17,751 bases of DNA from Clostridiales bacterium (GCA_017649745.1 JAGCGE010000031.1:1-17751), one strand, 5' to 3'; shown: positions 10,901-15,029, counted from the first letter of the stretch. Notes: generated by a model from the sequence alone, not told the origin. Translations and numbers: made by a program.

Positions 10901-12501
10901 CTACTCCCGGAAATGGCACTTATGAATACGATTGGACTGATTTTCCTACTCCAATAACTTATACTGGTACAGCTGAGGAAGCTATGGCTTATTATGCTGA
11001 TACATACTATAAAGGTGTATTCTTCCCAGTATATTATCGAATGGACGATACTTCTCAAGATCCAGATTATACACAAGATAACCATTATTTCGAATTAGTA
11101 TACTTCAACAATGTTTATGGAGCTAAAGTAGTTATTGAGTCTACATTAAATGGAAAGCCTCAGTACACAGCTTATAGTAATCCTAGATATACACAAGTCG
11201 GAACAGATATGGGCGCGGTAAAGATTGGTTCTGGCTATCTGTATAATGGTTCTATAGGTGCGAACAGTAGTTTCTCTTTGAGTGCTATTGACCGCAGTGC
11301 TACAGTCGCTAATTACAATAAAAGCAATTGGCGTCTTACTGTAGGTTCTAGATTTGGTGTAACGAGCGATGGTACTTTATACTGTTATGGTGCTATACTT
11401 ACAAATGTAACAGCATCTGGTACAGTAGCTGCTAATACAGTTGCTACAAATAACGTTGGCGGTGTAATCGTAAATGGCACGCATGCTATAAGCGGTACTA
11501 TCTATACGTATAATTTGAATTTAACAATCAATTATTCTTATAGTGTCGATACCATTAGTATTTATCTTAAGAAGGGTACAAAGACTGATGGCGAAGGAGA
11601 TCATCCGATTAATCCAGAACCTGATAGTAGTGCTAGTTCCCATATTCCTCAGGATAATTTCTATGGTGATATTCAGTTGAAACTTACTGTAAAATCGTTC
11701 TTCCAATTAGCAGCTCATCCAGATGTCACTGAAATACCTCGTTCTTATGAGTTTACTTATCTTAAGAATACTACTACCGGATGGACTGGAACAGTTAGTC
11801 CTCAGGTATTCAATTTAGGCACAGATGATTGGAAAGCTCCTCCTAGTGGTGGCGATTGGATATTTACAAGATGCGAATTTACACTTGAGATGTTGAACGA
11901 ACGTACTGGAGAAGGAATCAGACCTACATGGACTATGGCTAGTAGTGGTATAAATGCCGCTGGATACGATGCCACATCTACAACCGGTAGTTTTACTGTT
12001 CAGAAGATCGATTCCGATAATACAAGACCTTGCTTTAATATTGGCAATAGAGATTTAATCACAAATGGTTACTTAGGCGGCCCTTTGAGCGAAGATTATG
12101 TTTCTCACGCATATATTAATAAGATTCATTATAACGATCTTGATCAAGGATCTAGTAGATTGTATAAAACAGACATAGTAAGTTTGACTGATATTTATGA
12201 CAGATTGTTTGACGAGCTTAGACCAGTTAGTTACATGTATAAGAATGACGAACGTAAAGTGCATCATACTGGCTTTATTATGGAAGAAGTTGGTGATATT
12301 TTAAGAAAAATCGGTTTATCTCCTAGCAAATTCGGAGCCTATAATCCGAATGAAAATGGACTTGGCGGTTCAATTAATTACATTGACTTTATTGCCATTA
12401 ATACTAAGCAGATTCAAGCATTGAAACAAAGAGTTAAAGAATTAGAAGAAAGATTGTACGAGGTAGAACATGAAAATTCAAGCAACACTGAGGGAAATTA
12501 A
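7954..12501 (+). CDS. Tail-tip / tail fibre protein with C-terminal S74 intramolecular chaperone
   Basis: A 1515-residue protein started at ATG 7954 with GGGGAGG upstream. Residues 1 to about 410 resemble the N-terminal tail-associated (Tal, gp27-like) region that caps the Dit ring. Residues about 760-790 (ADGQIVADRITAGRLDAGIVRAG) are the form often found where tail-tip proteins pass into fibre repeats. Two related blocks follow, around 870-900 (LGSNFGVDMYGRVF) and 1125-1155 (VGSRFGVTSDGTLYCYG). The last 116 residues match peptidase S74 chaperones: the S-x-x-x-x-K pattern is S1400...K1405 in SSRLYKTDI, followed by LFDELRPVSYMYK and HHTGFIMEEVGD. A coiled coil (about 1483-1507) closes the protein. 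By family knowledge the chaperone trimerises the fibre and cuts itself off just before S1400. The receptor is unknown. The last 32 nt overlap the next gene. Confidence 0.88.
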   Translation: MYTLWIRNTNDSTSEELCIYNDESTFEEYKVEEASLSLEEGSAGSLSLKVPLVNVGYSEFQLFATEIIIRKKGAVYWIGRLLNSSEDFNGSLSLTFEGSYNYMMDTILTQYHSECLPTEWLRYLVDKHNEQRVAVDEYWKIVQIGYVDPNIDTGGNTDFYSNYETALDLVNNVMEGWSMHPVLTYNLCSSVTYKDYSTSPATSVIVNYDKPYWNVTINVYKEYYTNGDRTPTIKFGENLEDYTQENNVEELATVVIPKGAAYDDTEKAEVVASFTTPPQLEQDLPIDGLDYYRTIYRANNGVITLVTEDADMLRRFGVVCKVVEFNDCKNCTELKALGQKYLRDQKWIGTTISINAIDASLLGAPVDEIKIGVGVICYSEPHGLNHIYPCTGIQEDLLDPSATTFTLGIKDDGYLSDSSRKADEELKQLIINERLRESLIRSNVDNDIRESFNDSTIYSGSQMYQALTQSISDGMAYAQEHATDDAKQNALTLLNIFDSEDNPTNKGYVFFRKENRPYSGSKISIDGLKTRIRRYFNVSDDFFNRLKSYMDPTYSNGYMITVILGSNDYETAILVHGDRPTDFGNSNPYIQASGNRQYSWNSSNTYGIKYVNGYSFFSNATTRYQTGGGSGIDWTGSSGSATPLFSSVANTTRPQNFVYPNKATLDRSGEDYTVYVSYNIKDTNGNVYFEKNLYLTDSEFPVTYDDHIYEICISDKFDYMDSSANLWRWNKSGLYYITGGWTDENRQSGYGDESDRLKIAITADGQIVADRITAGRLDAGIVRAGYLCSQDFDPNYDPQDTASFVLDIEHGKLTSKIGTLIFNCTSELDGSIGNNKAGQNNFVYLSNLTTGQQKGDGTGYMEISGQKSNEWLFILGSNFGVDMYGRVFMREGIIGATGGIWNLSFFNDAAVNLQWVDSGTTGVVKLQYKVTFNTTSYRPMGAQVNPSDYYNSSKELLVCRWRLAKYDANNQFEYYTSLFNFSPTPGNGTYEYDWTDFPTPITYTGTAEEAMAYYADTYYKGVFFPVYYRMDDTSQDPDYTQDNHYFELVYFNNVYGAKVVIESTLNGKPQYTAYSNPRYTQVGTDMGAVKIGSGYLYNGSIGANSSFSLSAIDRSATVANYNKSNWRLTVGSRFGVTSDGTLYCYGAILTNVTASGTVAANTVATNNVGGVIVNGTHAISGTIYTYNLNLTINYSYSVDTISIYLKKGTKTDGEGDHPINPEPDSSASSHIPQDNFYGDIQLKLTVKSFFQLAAHPDVTEIPRSYEFTYLKNTTTGWTGTVSPQVFNLGTDDWKAPPSGGDWIFTRCEFTLEMLNERTGEGIRPTWTMASSGINAAGYDATSTTGSFTVQKIDSDNTRPCFNIGNRDLITNGYLGGPLSEDYVSHAYINKIHYNDLDQGSSRLYKTDIVSLTDIYDRLFDELRPVSYMYKNDERKVHHTGFIMEEVGDILRKIGLSPSKFGAYNPNENGLGGSINYIDFIAINTKQIQALKQRVKELEERLYEVEHENSSNTEGN

Positions 12502-12838
12502 TGACAGTTTTCCTTATTTCAAGCAGATTGTGAACGAGAAACTTCCTTATGATGTAGGCTACCAAGTATATATGTTGAGCGAAAAACTCGATAAAGTGCT
12601 TGGTTATCTTAGGGATAGAGCGACCAAAGAGATCGCAGGTCTTTCTAATGAAGATGCTAATAGAAAGATCCAAGAAATTTTGGAGACGAAAATCGAATTA
12701 GATATGGAGCAAATTGATCGTGAGCGGTTCTTTAAGGGGTTACCGGCTGATATTTTATTGCCTCCTATCGCTTATTCGATGATTAGTTTTGCTTTGACGG
12801 CTGAAGAAGAGACTGAAAGCCAGTTCAAAGTCATTTAG
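12470..12838 (+). CDS. Small phage protein following the tail tip gene, possibly DUF1617-like
   Basis: A 122-residue, mostly helical, acidic protein without hydrophobic segments. ATG 12470 is preceded by GAGGTAG and lies 32 nt inside the end of the tail-tip gene, which suggests translational coupling. Residues 9-50 (INDSFPYFKQIVNEKLPYDV then YQVYMLSEKLDKVLGYLRDR) resemble the layout of DUF1617-type phage proteins, which also sit just downstream of receptor-binding genes in Gram-positive phages. I hold that match loosely; the function of that family is unknown to me in any case. This is the last gene of the packed structural block and the last one before the structured RNA. Confidence 0.7.
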   Translation: MKIQATLREINDSFPYFKQIVNEKLPYDVGYQVYMLSEKLDKVLGYLRDRATKEIAGLSNEDANRKIQEILETKIELDMEQIDRERFFKGLPADILLPPIAYSMISFALTAEEETESQFKVI

Positions 12839-12842
12839 CTAG

Positions 12843-12857
12843 CCCTCCTCGGGGTTT
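12843..12857 (+). terminator. Possible weak alternative hairpin competing with the outer stem
   Basis: CCC, a 5-nt loop TCCTC, then GGG and TTT, just after the last tail gene. It uses the same G-run (12851-12854) as the outer stem of the three-way junction, so only one of the two can form. It is too short to be a convincing terminator alone. Confidence 0.25.
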
Positions 12858-12932
12858 AACGAGTCCTCCTATAACTCGCCCGCCAATCTAGGTACTGCGG
12901 ATTGTCCTCTGCGGTACCTAGGAAGCCCCGAG
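12848..12932 (+). ncRNA. Three-way-junction structured RNA with anti-Shine-Dalgarno loop
   Basis: Seen by pairing the sequence. The outer stem is 10 bp, 12848-12857 with 12923-12932 (CTCGGGGTTT with AAGCCCCGAG, one G-U). Hairpin 1 is CGAGT 12860-12864 with ACTCG 12874-12878, and its 9-nt loop is CCTCCTATA. A 9-nt linker (CCCGCCAAT) leads to hairpin 2, CTAGGTAC 12888-12895 with GTACCTAG 12914-12921, extended inside by TGC/GCG and GGA/TCC. Almost all of the 85 nt is explained by one fold, which is far from chance. No promoter was found directly before it, so it is probably the 3' part of the late tail transcript, or is processed from it. It is not a tRNA or hammerhead by core sequence. Possible roles: transcript end protection, regulatory RNA, or a packaging-type RNA; none is shown. 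Confidence 0.65.
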
Positions 12933-12947
12933 ATCACTCCCTATAAA

Positions 12948-12962
12948 ATTTTGACATATTTT
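12948..12962 (+). repeat. 15-mer ATTTTGACATATTTT, copy 1
   Basis: Exact copy, lying 15 nt after the three-way-junction RNA and two T before the CGCGG box of the first small-gene promoter. Confidence 0.85.
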
Positions 12963-12964
12963 TT

Positions 12965-12989
12965 CGCGGCATATACATATACTATTATG
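12965..12989 (+). promoter_or_regulatory. Phage-type promoter module 1 (CGCGG-N13-TATTATG)
   Basis: CGCGG at 12965-12969, exactly 13 nt, then TATTATG at 12983-12989. The spacer CATATACATATAC is nearly the same as in module 2, so the two form a subclass. It precedes the gene at 13023 with AAAGGAGG at 13007-13014. A -35 TTGACA at 12951 lies much too far upstream of the -10-like box for a normal housekeeping promoter. Transcription start is inferred, not seen. Confidence 0.6.
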
Positions 12990-13022
12990 AGAACCATAAA
13001 ACAATAAAAGGAGGAAAAATAT

Positions 13023-13232
13023 ATGTTATACGTTTATGAAGTTCTTGTTATGACCGATATAGGTATTAGAAGAGTAGGTATCTTTACAAAAGAAAAGGCC
13101 TACAAAGTATTCGAAGAAGAATGCTGGTTTATGTCCAGATGTGGTGGATTAAATAATGTAGAGCTTGTCGAGAGACAAATCGACAAAGCTTACGAAGGTA
13201 AAGTTTTAGAATGTAAGACTTATAGGAACTAA
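13023..13232 (+). CDS. Small accessory phage protein, unknown function
   Basis: A 69-residue soluble protein of mixed alpha/beta character with no membrane segment. Residues 1-20 form a beta-like stretch (YVYEVLVMTDIGIRRVGIF), then comes a helix with KEKAYKVFEEECWF; Cys is present at positions 39, 45 and 64 approximately but not in a zinc-binding pattern. The start is fixed by AAAGGAGG nine nt upstream. It is a single-gene unit: module 1 promoter before it and a perfect 10-bp terminator overlapping its stop codon. I do not recognise the family. The fold could suit a small nucleic-acid or protein binder, but nothing in the sequence shows this. Confidence 0.75.
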   Translation: MLYVYEVLVMTDIGIRRVGIFTKEKAYKVFEEECWFMSRCGGLNNVELVERQIDKAYEGKVLECKTYRN

Positions 13233-13251
13233 ACAGTTCCTATAGTTTTTT
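13221..13251 (+). terminator. Intrinsic terminator overlapping the stop codon
   Basis: TATAGGAACT, loop AAAC, AGTTCCTATA: a perfect 10-bp stem followed by G and six T. The stop codon of the 69-residue gene lies in the stem and loop. Confidence 0.9.
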
Positions 13252-13276
13252 CGCGGCATATACATACCTTATAATG
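13252..13276 (+). promoter_or_regulatory. Phage-type promoter module 2 (CGCGG-N13-TATAATG)
   Basis: CGCGG 13252-13256, 13 nt, TATAATG 13270-13276. It follows the terminator T-run directly and has no TTGACA, which shows that the CGCGG/TATAATG pair stands alone as a unit. The spacer CATATACATACCT marks the same subclass as module 1. The 5' leader to ATG 13328 is about 50 nt, with possible weak pairing (CCGT/ACGG). Confidence 0.65.
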
Positions 13277-13327
13277 AATAAAAGGGCACCGTCCCAAGAT
13301 AAACGGCAGTAAGGAAAGGAGACCGAT

Positions 13328-13561
13328 ATGGCAGGAATTATTGGAAAAGCATGGAGCAATGAAGAGAAGTTTTATGATGTAGTAACAATTGGCCACGTTT
13401 ATGATGACAACGTGACGACGCTGCACAATGCGAGAATTGTGAGAAGAGATTTCGTAGAATACCGTCCTGAGGGACAGGTAAAGGAATTCGAAGTTGAGTT
13501 CGAGTCTGGAAGAAGATCTGAATTTTATGGACTTTGGGGATCAGAGTCCGATAATGAGTAG
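13328..13561 (+). CDS. Small accessory phage protein, unknown function
   Basis: A 77-residue acidic protein with no membrane segment. It appears beta-rich: FYDVVTIGHVYDDNVTTLHN, then RIVRRDFVEYRPEGQVKEFEVEFESGRRSEF, a pattern that would fit a small beta-barrel or SH3-like fold; that is a guess from strand spacing. It ends in an acidic tail (SESDNE). Start ATG 13328 follows AAAGGAG at 13315-13321. It is a monocistronic unit, between promoter module 2 and the hairpin at 13573-13596. No family recognised. Confidence 0.75.
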   Translation: MAGIIGKAWSNEEKFYDVVTIGHVYDDNVTTLHNARIVRRDFVEYRPEGQVKEFEVEFESGRRSEFYGLWGSESDNE

Positions 13562-13572
13562 TAAAATCTTAA

Positions 13573-13615
13573 AGGGATTGGCAATAGTCAGTCCCTATAG
13601 ATTTTGACATATTTT
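13573..13615 (+). terminator. Terminator hairpin plus 15-mer tail
   Basis: AGGGATTG 13573-13580, 8-nt loop, CAGTCCCT 13589-13596 (8 bp, one G-U), then ATAG and the 15-mer, which makes a T-rich but broken tract. This is weaker than the terminator at 13221. Confidence 0.65.
13601..13615 (+). repeat. 15-mer ATTTTGACATATTTT, copy 2
   Basis: Exact copy, 4 nt after a terminator stem and directly before the CGCGT box of module 3. Confidence 0.85.
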
Positions 13616-13640
13616 CGCGTTAAAATCCACTCTCCTAATG
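13616..13640 (+). promoter_or_regulatory. Phage-type promoter module 3 (CGCGT-N13-CCTAATG), serving a structured RNA
   Basis: CGCGT 13616-13620, 13 nt, CCTAATG 13634-13640: the most divergent module in both boxes. The -10-like box sits in a small palindrome CTCTCC-TAAT-GGAGAG (13630-13645). Nothing with an RBS follows; the unit holds the tRNA-like RNA. Confidence 0.5.
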
Positions 13641-13763
13641 GAGAGAGTAGAGTGGAGTACCACGCTAAATGGTGTAATGGGTAACACGCTGCAAAAGGCA
13701 TGTTTATGCAAACTGCAGAATCGCTAGTTTCAAAGCTAGCTGAATCTCTCTATATTTTTTTTT
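13638..13763 (+). ncRNA. tRNA-like multi-armed structured RNA with own promoter and T10 terminator
   Basis: No RBS-preceded ORF is present. A 9-bp closing stem pairs 13638-13646 with 13745-13753 and is followed by A and ten T, as in an intrinsic terminator. Inside are four arms: GTGG/CCAC (13652-13663, loop AGTA); GTGT/ACAC (13672-13687) with loop AATGGGTA, which matches a tRNA D-loop; CTGCA/TGCAG (13689-13718), an anticodon-arm position but with a 20-nt loop holding an extra GCAT/ATGC hairpin; and GCTAG/CTAGC (13723-13740) with loop TTTCAAAG, one base longer than a tRNA T-loop. There is no standard 7-nt anticodon loop and no CCA end, so it is not a working tRNA. It could be a decayed tRNA or a tRNA mimic. 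A caveat: a start 6-8 nt after the -10 box would cut into the 5' strand of the closing stem. Confidence 0.55.
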
Positions 13764-13764
13764 T

Positions 13765-13789
13765 CGCGGTAGAATCAAGCCCCTTAATG
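13765..13789 (+). promoter_or_regulatory. Phage-type promoter module 4 (CGCGG-N13-CTTAATG)
   Basis: CGCGG 13765-13769, spacer TAGAATCAAGCCC, CTTAATG 13783-13789, directly after the T10 of the structured RNA and without the 15-mer. The AGAATCAA spacer is shared with modules 5, 6 and 7. Confidence 0.6.
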
Positions 13790-13790
13790 A

Positions 13791-13806
13791 GCTAGAATAG
13801 TCTAGT
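13791..13806 (+). promoter_or_regulatory. Leader hairpin with AUAG loop (1)
   Basis: GCTAGA, loop ATAG, TCTAGT: 5 bp plus one G-U pair, one base after the -10-like box. The stem sequence differs from the other two hairpins but the loop is the same. Confidence 0.55.
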
Positions 13807-13827
13807 GTTAAGAAAGGAGAATAAAAC

Positions 13828-14022
13828 ATGATGGTTATTGAAATTGAAAAGGTTATTTCGTTTATGGTTAATGAAATGATTGAAGACAACAAGATTAAAA
13901 AGGGTGTATTCCGTAGCCCTTTCCAATTAAAAGCGGAAGGAAGAAGTGAAGCCTATAGTAAGGTTATAGACTTCGTTAATAAGAATTGTAGAAAAGAAAA
14001 TTCTGATAAGGTTGAGGCATAG
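13828..14022 (+). CDS. Small accessory phage protein, unknown function
   Basis: A 64-residue, charged, probably all-helical protein. It starts at ATG 13828 after AAAGGAG (13813-13819); an in-frame ATG directly after it could also serve. N-terminal helix MVIEIEKVISFMVNEMIED, then KKGVFRSPFQLKAEGRSEAYSKVIDFVNKNC. The C-terminal codons and the TAG stop form part of a terminator stem. The unit is monocistronic, driven by module 4. It shares the ending '-V(E/G)A' and terminator design with the gene ending at 14779, though the rest of the proteins is unrelated. No family recognised. Confidence 0.75.
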   Translation: MMVIEIEKVISFMVNEMIEDNKIKKGVFRSPFQLKAEGRSEAYSKVIDFVNKNCRKENSDKVEA

Positions 14023-14035
14023 CCTCTTCCTTTTT
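14008..14035 (+). terminator. Terminator hairpin built over the stop codon
   Basis: AAGG-TT-GAGGC, loop ATA, GCCTC-TT-CCTT, then TTT: 9 bp in two blocks with a TT/TT internal loop. The TAG stop lies at its tip (14020-14022). Same architecture as 14765-14792 with compensating base changes. Confidence 0.75.
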
Positions 14036-14038
14036 AAG

Positions 14039-14053
14039 ATTTTGACATATTTT
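14039..14053 (+). repeat. 15-mer ATTTTGACATATTTT, copy 3
   Basis: Exact copy between the terminator at 14008 and the CGCGG box of module 5. Confidence 0.85.
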
Positions 14054-14078
14054 CGCGGCAGAATCAATCTCCTTAATG
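14054..14078 (+). promoter_or_regulatory. Phage-type promoter module 5 (CGCGG-N13-CTTAATG)
   Basis: CGCGG 14054-14058, spacer CAGAATCAATCTC, CTTAATG 14072-14078. Drives the two small membrane protein genes at 14124 and 14267. Confidence 0.6.
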
Positions 14079-14080
14079 AA

Positions 14081-14096
14081 GTGGTAATAGTGCCAC
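14081..14096 (+). promoter_or_regulatory. Leader hairpin with AUAG loop (2)
   Basis: GTGGTA, loop ATAG, TGCCAC: 6 bp including one G-U, 2 nt after the -10-like box. Confidence 0.6.
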
Positions 14097-14123
14097 GGTT
14101 TAAGAACAGAAAAGGAGAATAAA

Positions 14124-14264
14124 ATGAAGCATTTGGTAAGTAATTTTGATGGAAACAAAGTATTTTGGATCGCAGTTATTGTGACAACACTACTTGGTAT
14201 GCCGCTTATTGCGGTAATTATGTTATTGCTTAAATTTTGTTTTAAGCAGAAAGGAGAAGAGTGA
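14124..14264 (+). CDS. Small single-pass membrane protein (46 aa)
   Basis: A 46-residue protein, start ATG 14124 after AAAGGAG at 14111-14117, stop TGA 14262-14264. One long hydrophobic helix covers residues 13-36 (VFWIAVIVTTLLGMPLIAVI and on), with a polar N-terminus (MKHLVSNFDGNK) and a basic then acidic tail (KFCFKQKGEE). First gene of a two-gene unit; the RBS of the next gene lies inside its last codons. Size and layout would suit a phage holin-like, spanin-like or superinfection-type peptide, but no specific family was recognised and no role can be claimed. Confidence 0.75.
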   Translation: MKHLVSNFDGNKVFWIAVIVTTLLGMPLIAVIMLLLKFCFKQKGEE

Positions 14265-14266
14265 TT

Positions 14267-14395
14267 ATGAAGACACTCAAGAAATGGGGCTTAAAGGCCC
14301 TTAATTATGTCACCTTTGTAGGTGGCTGCATTATGCTAATGTTGGGTTATGTCATCGTCGATGCGGCGATAGACGTTAACGCAGAGCAAGAGTAA
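14267..14395 (+). CDS. Small single-pass membrane protein (42 aa)
   Basis: A 42-residue protein, start ATG 14267, two nt after the upstream stop; its RBS AAAGGAG (14251-14256 region) lies in the upstream gene, so translation is probably coupled. Basic amphipathic N-terminus (MKTLKKWGLKALNY), hydrophobic segment about 14-34 (VTFVGGCIMLMLGYVIV), then a short acidic tail (DVNAEQE). With a basic inside and acidic outside it would place the C-terminus outside the membrane. Together with the 46-residue partner it might form a two-component membrane element; that is inference from adjacency only. Confidence 0.72.
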   Translation: MKTLKKWGLKALNYVTFVGGCIMLMLGYVIVDAAIDVNAEQE

Positions 14396-14401
14396 GTCTA
14401 A

Positions 14402-14425
14402 AGGGGGCTTGGAAACAGGCTCCCT
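14402..14425 (+). terminator. Terminator hairpin with GAAA tetraloop
   Basis: AGGGGGCTTG, GAAA, CAGGCTCCCT: 10 bp with two G-U pairs and a stable GNRA loop, then AAG and the 15-mer as the T-rich part. A sister copy lies at 15561-15584. Confidence 0.75.
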
Positions 14426-14428
14426 AAG

Positions 14429-14443
14429 ATTTTGACATATTTT
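14429..14443 (+). repeat. 15-mer ATTTTGACATATTTT, copy 4
   Basis: Exact copy, 3 nt after the GAAA hairpin and directly before the CGCGG box of module 6. Confidence 0.85.
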
Positions 14444-14468
14444 CGCGGTAGAATCAATACCTATAATG
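14444..14468 (+). promoter_or_regulatory. Phage-type promoter module 6 (CGCGG-N13-TATAATG)
   Basis: CGCGG 14444-14448, spacer TAGAATCAATACC, TATAATG 14462-14468; the most consensus-like module. Drives the gene at 14519. Confidence 0.65.
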
Positions 14469-14470
14469 AA

Positions 14471-14488
14471 ACGGATAATAGTGTCCGT
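14471..14488 (+). promoter_or_regulatory. Leader hairpin with AUAG loop (3)
   Basis: ACGGATA, loop ATAG, TGTCCGT: 7 bp with one G-U, 2 nt after TATAATG. The longest of the three matching hairpins. Confidence 0.6.
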
Positions 14489-14518
14489 GGAATAACACAA
14501 ATAAAAAGGAGAACAAAT

Positions 14519-14779
14519 ATGAACGAGAACGAAAACATGAACAATGTAGTTGAGAACGAGCAGATTGAGAACACCGGTTTGACGACCGGCGAGAAGGTAA
14601 CAGTTGGCGCTATTGGCGCCGCAGCAGTTGTGGGTCTTGTGACCCTCGGAAAGTTTGCCTATGATGGAGGCAAGAAGGGAATTGGCTGGATTAAGGCCAA
14701 GATTAAGGACCGTAAGAAGGAGACGGTCGTAGAGGAAGCTCCCGTAGAGGAGCAGAAGAACGAAGAGGTTGGGGCATAG
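14519..14779 (+). CDS. Small membrane protein with charged tails (86 aa)
   Basis: An 86-residue protein. ATG 14519 was chosen because AAAAAGGAG lies just before it; an upstream in-frame TTG would start inside the 15-mer and promoter and is not credible. Layout: Asn/Glu-rich N-terminus (residues 1-26), Gly/Ala-rich hydrophobic segment about 27-45 (VTVGAIGAAAVVGLVTLGKF), a Lys-rich stretch 51-67 (KKGIGWIKAKIKDRKK) and an acidic, Pro-containing tail 70-86. Likely anchored once in the membrane with a cytoplasmic Lys-rich part. GC content is higher than in neighbouring small genes (GCC, GGC and AAG codons), which may mean a separate origin or high expression. The stop lies at the tip of the terminator stem. 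No family recognised. Confidence 0.75.
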   Translation: MNENENMNNVVENEQIENTGLTTGEKVTVGAIGAAAVVGLVTLGKFAYDGGKKGIGWIKAKIKDRKKETVVEEAPVEEQKNEEVGA

Positions 14780-14792
14780 CCCCTTCCTTTTT
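14765..14792 (+). terminator. Terminator hairpin built over the stop codon
   Basis: GAGG-TT-GGGGC, loop ATA, GCCCC-TT-CCTT, then TTT. Same geometry as 14008-14035 with base-pair changes that keep the pairing (GAGGC/GCCTC against GGGGC/GCCCC). The TAG stop is at 14777-14779. Confidence 0.75.
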
Positions 14793-14795
14793 GAG

Positions 14796-14810
14796 ATTTT
14801 GACATATTTT
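14796..14810 (+). repeat. 15-mer ATTTTGACATATTTT, copy 5
   Basis: Exact copy between a terminator and an RBS (GGAGGA follows at once), with no CGCGG box and no room for a -10. This argues that the 15-mer is not simply a -35 element. Confidence 0.85.
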
Positions 14811-14819
14811 GGAGGAAAT

Positions 14820-15029
14820 ATGGAACCAGTACAAATTGTATGTTTTATAGGCGCAATGCTTATGTGCTTTCTTATAGGAAGACATAGCAGACGATGGAAA
14901 GTACCGATTATGGGCACACTGATATTTAATAATGATGAGCCTAAATTAGTATTTAAATGCCAGTCTTTAGATGAAATACAGGAACACAAGTATATTGCAA
15001 TTGAAGTTAAATCGCGGCAGAATCAATAA
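14820..15029 (+). CDS. Small N-terminally anchored membrane protein (69 aa)
   Basis: A 69-residue protein, ATG 14820 after GGAGGAA, directly behind the 15-mer. Hydrophobic helix at residues 4-20 (VQIVCFIGAMLMCFLIG), then a basic stop-transfer (RHSRRWK) and a polar domain of about 40 residues with beta-like stretches (PKLVFKCQSLDEIQEHKYIAIEVKS). The charge pattern places the C-terminus in the cytoplasm. The last residues SRQNQ are encoded by the promoter box of the next gene. No own promoter module is visible, so expression must come from read-through of the weak terminator at 14765 or from an undetected promoter. No family recognised. Confidence 0.72.
   Translation: MEPVQIVCFIGAMLMCFLIGRHSRRWKVPIMGTLIFNNDEPKLVFKCQSLDEIQEHKYIAIEVKSRQNQ

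Noticed and set aside
13638..13727. A 29-codon ORF (starting MERVEW) in the tRNA-like RNA unit
   Set aside because: No RBS, overlaps the -10-like box, and the region is better explained by RNA pairing and a T10 terminator.
13663..13750. A standard tRNA gene
   Set aside because: D-arm fits, but no 7-nt anticodon loop, an 8-nt T-loop, no matching 7-bp acceptor around these arms and no CCA.
12951..14470. TTGACA in the 15-mer as the -35 partner of TATAATG
   Set aside because: The spacing is 24-26 nt instead of about 17; several modules have TATAATG without TTGACA, and several TTGACA copies have no -10.
14432..14518. Upstream-extended starts for the small genes at 14519, 14820, 15083, 15627 and 15778
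   Set aside because: The extensions begin at TTG or similar codons inside promoters, terminators or earlier genes without an RBS, while each chosen start has AGGAG-type sequence 6-10 nt before it.
14336..14989. Minus-strand open frame of 217 codons across several small genes
   Set aside because: It crosses terminators, promoter modules and the starts of three better supported + strand genes with strong RBSs.
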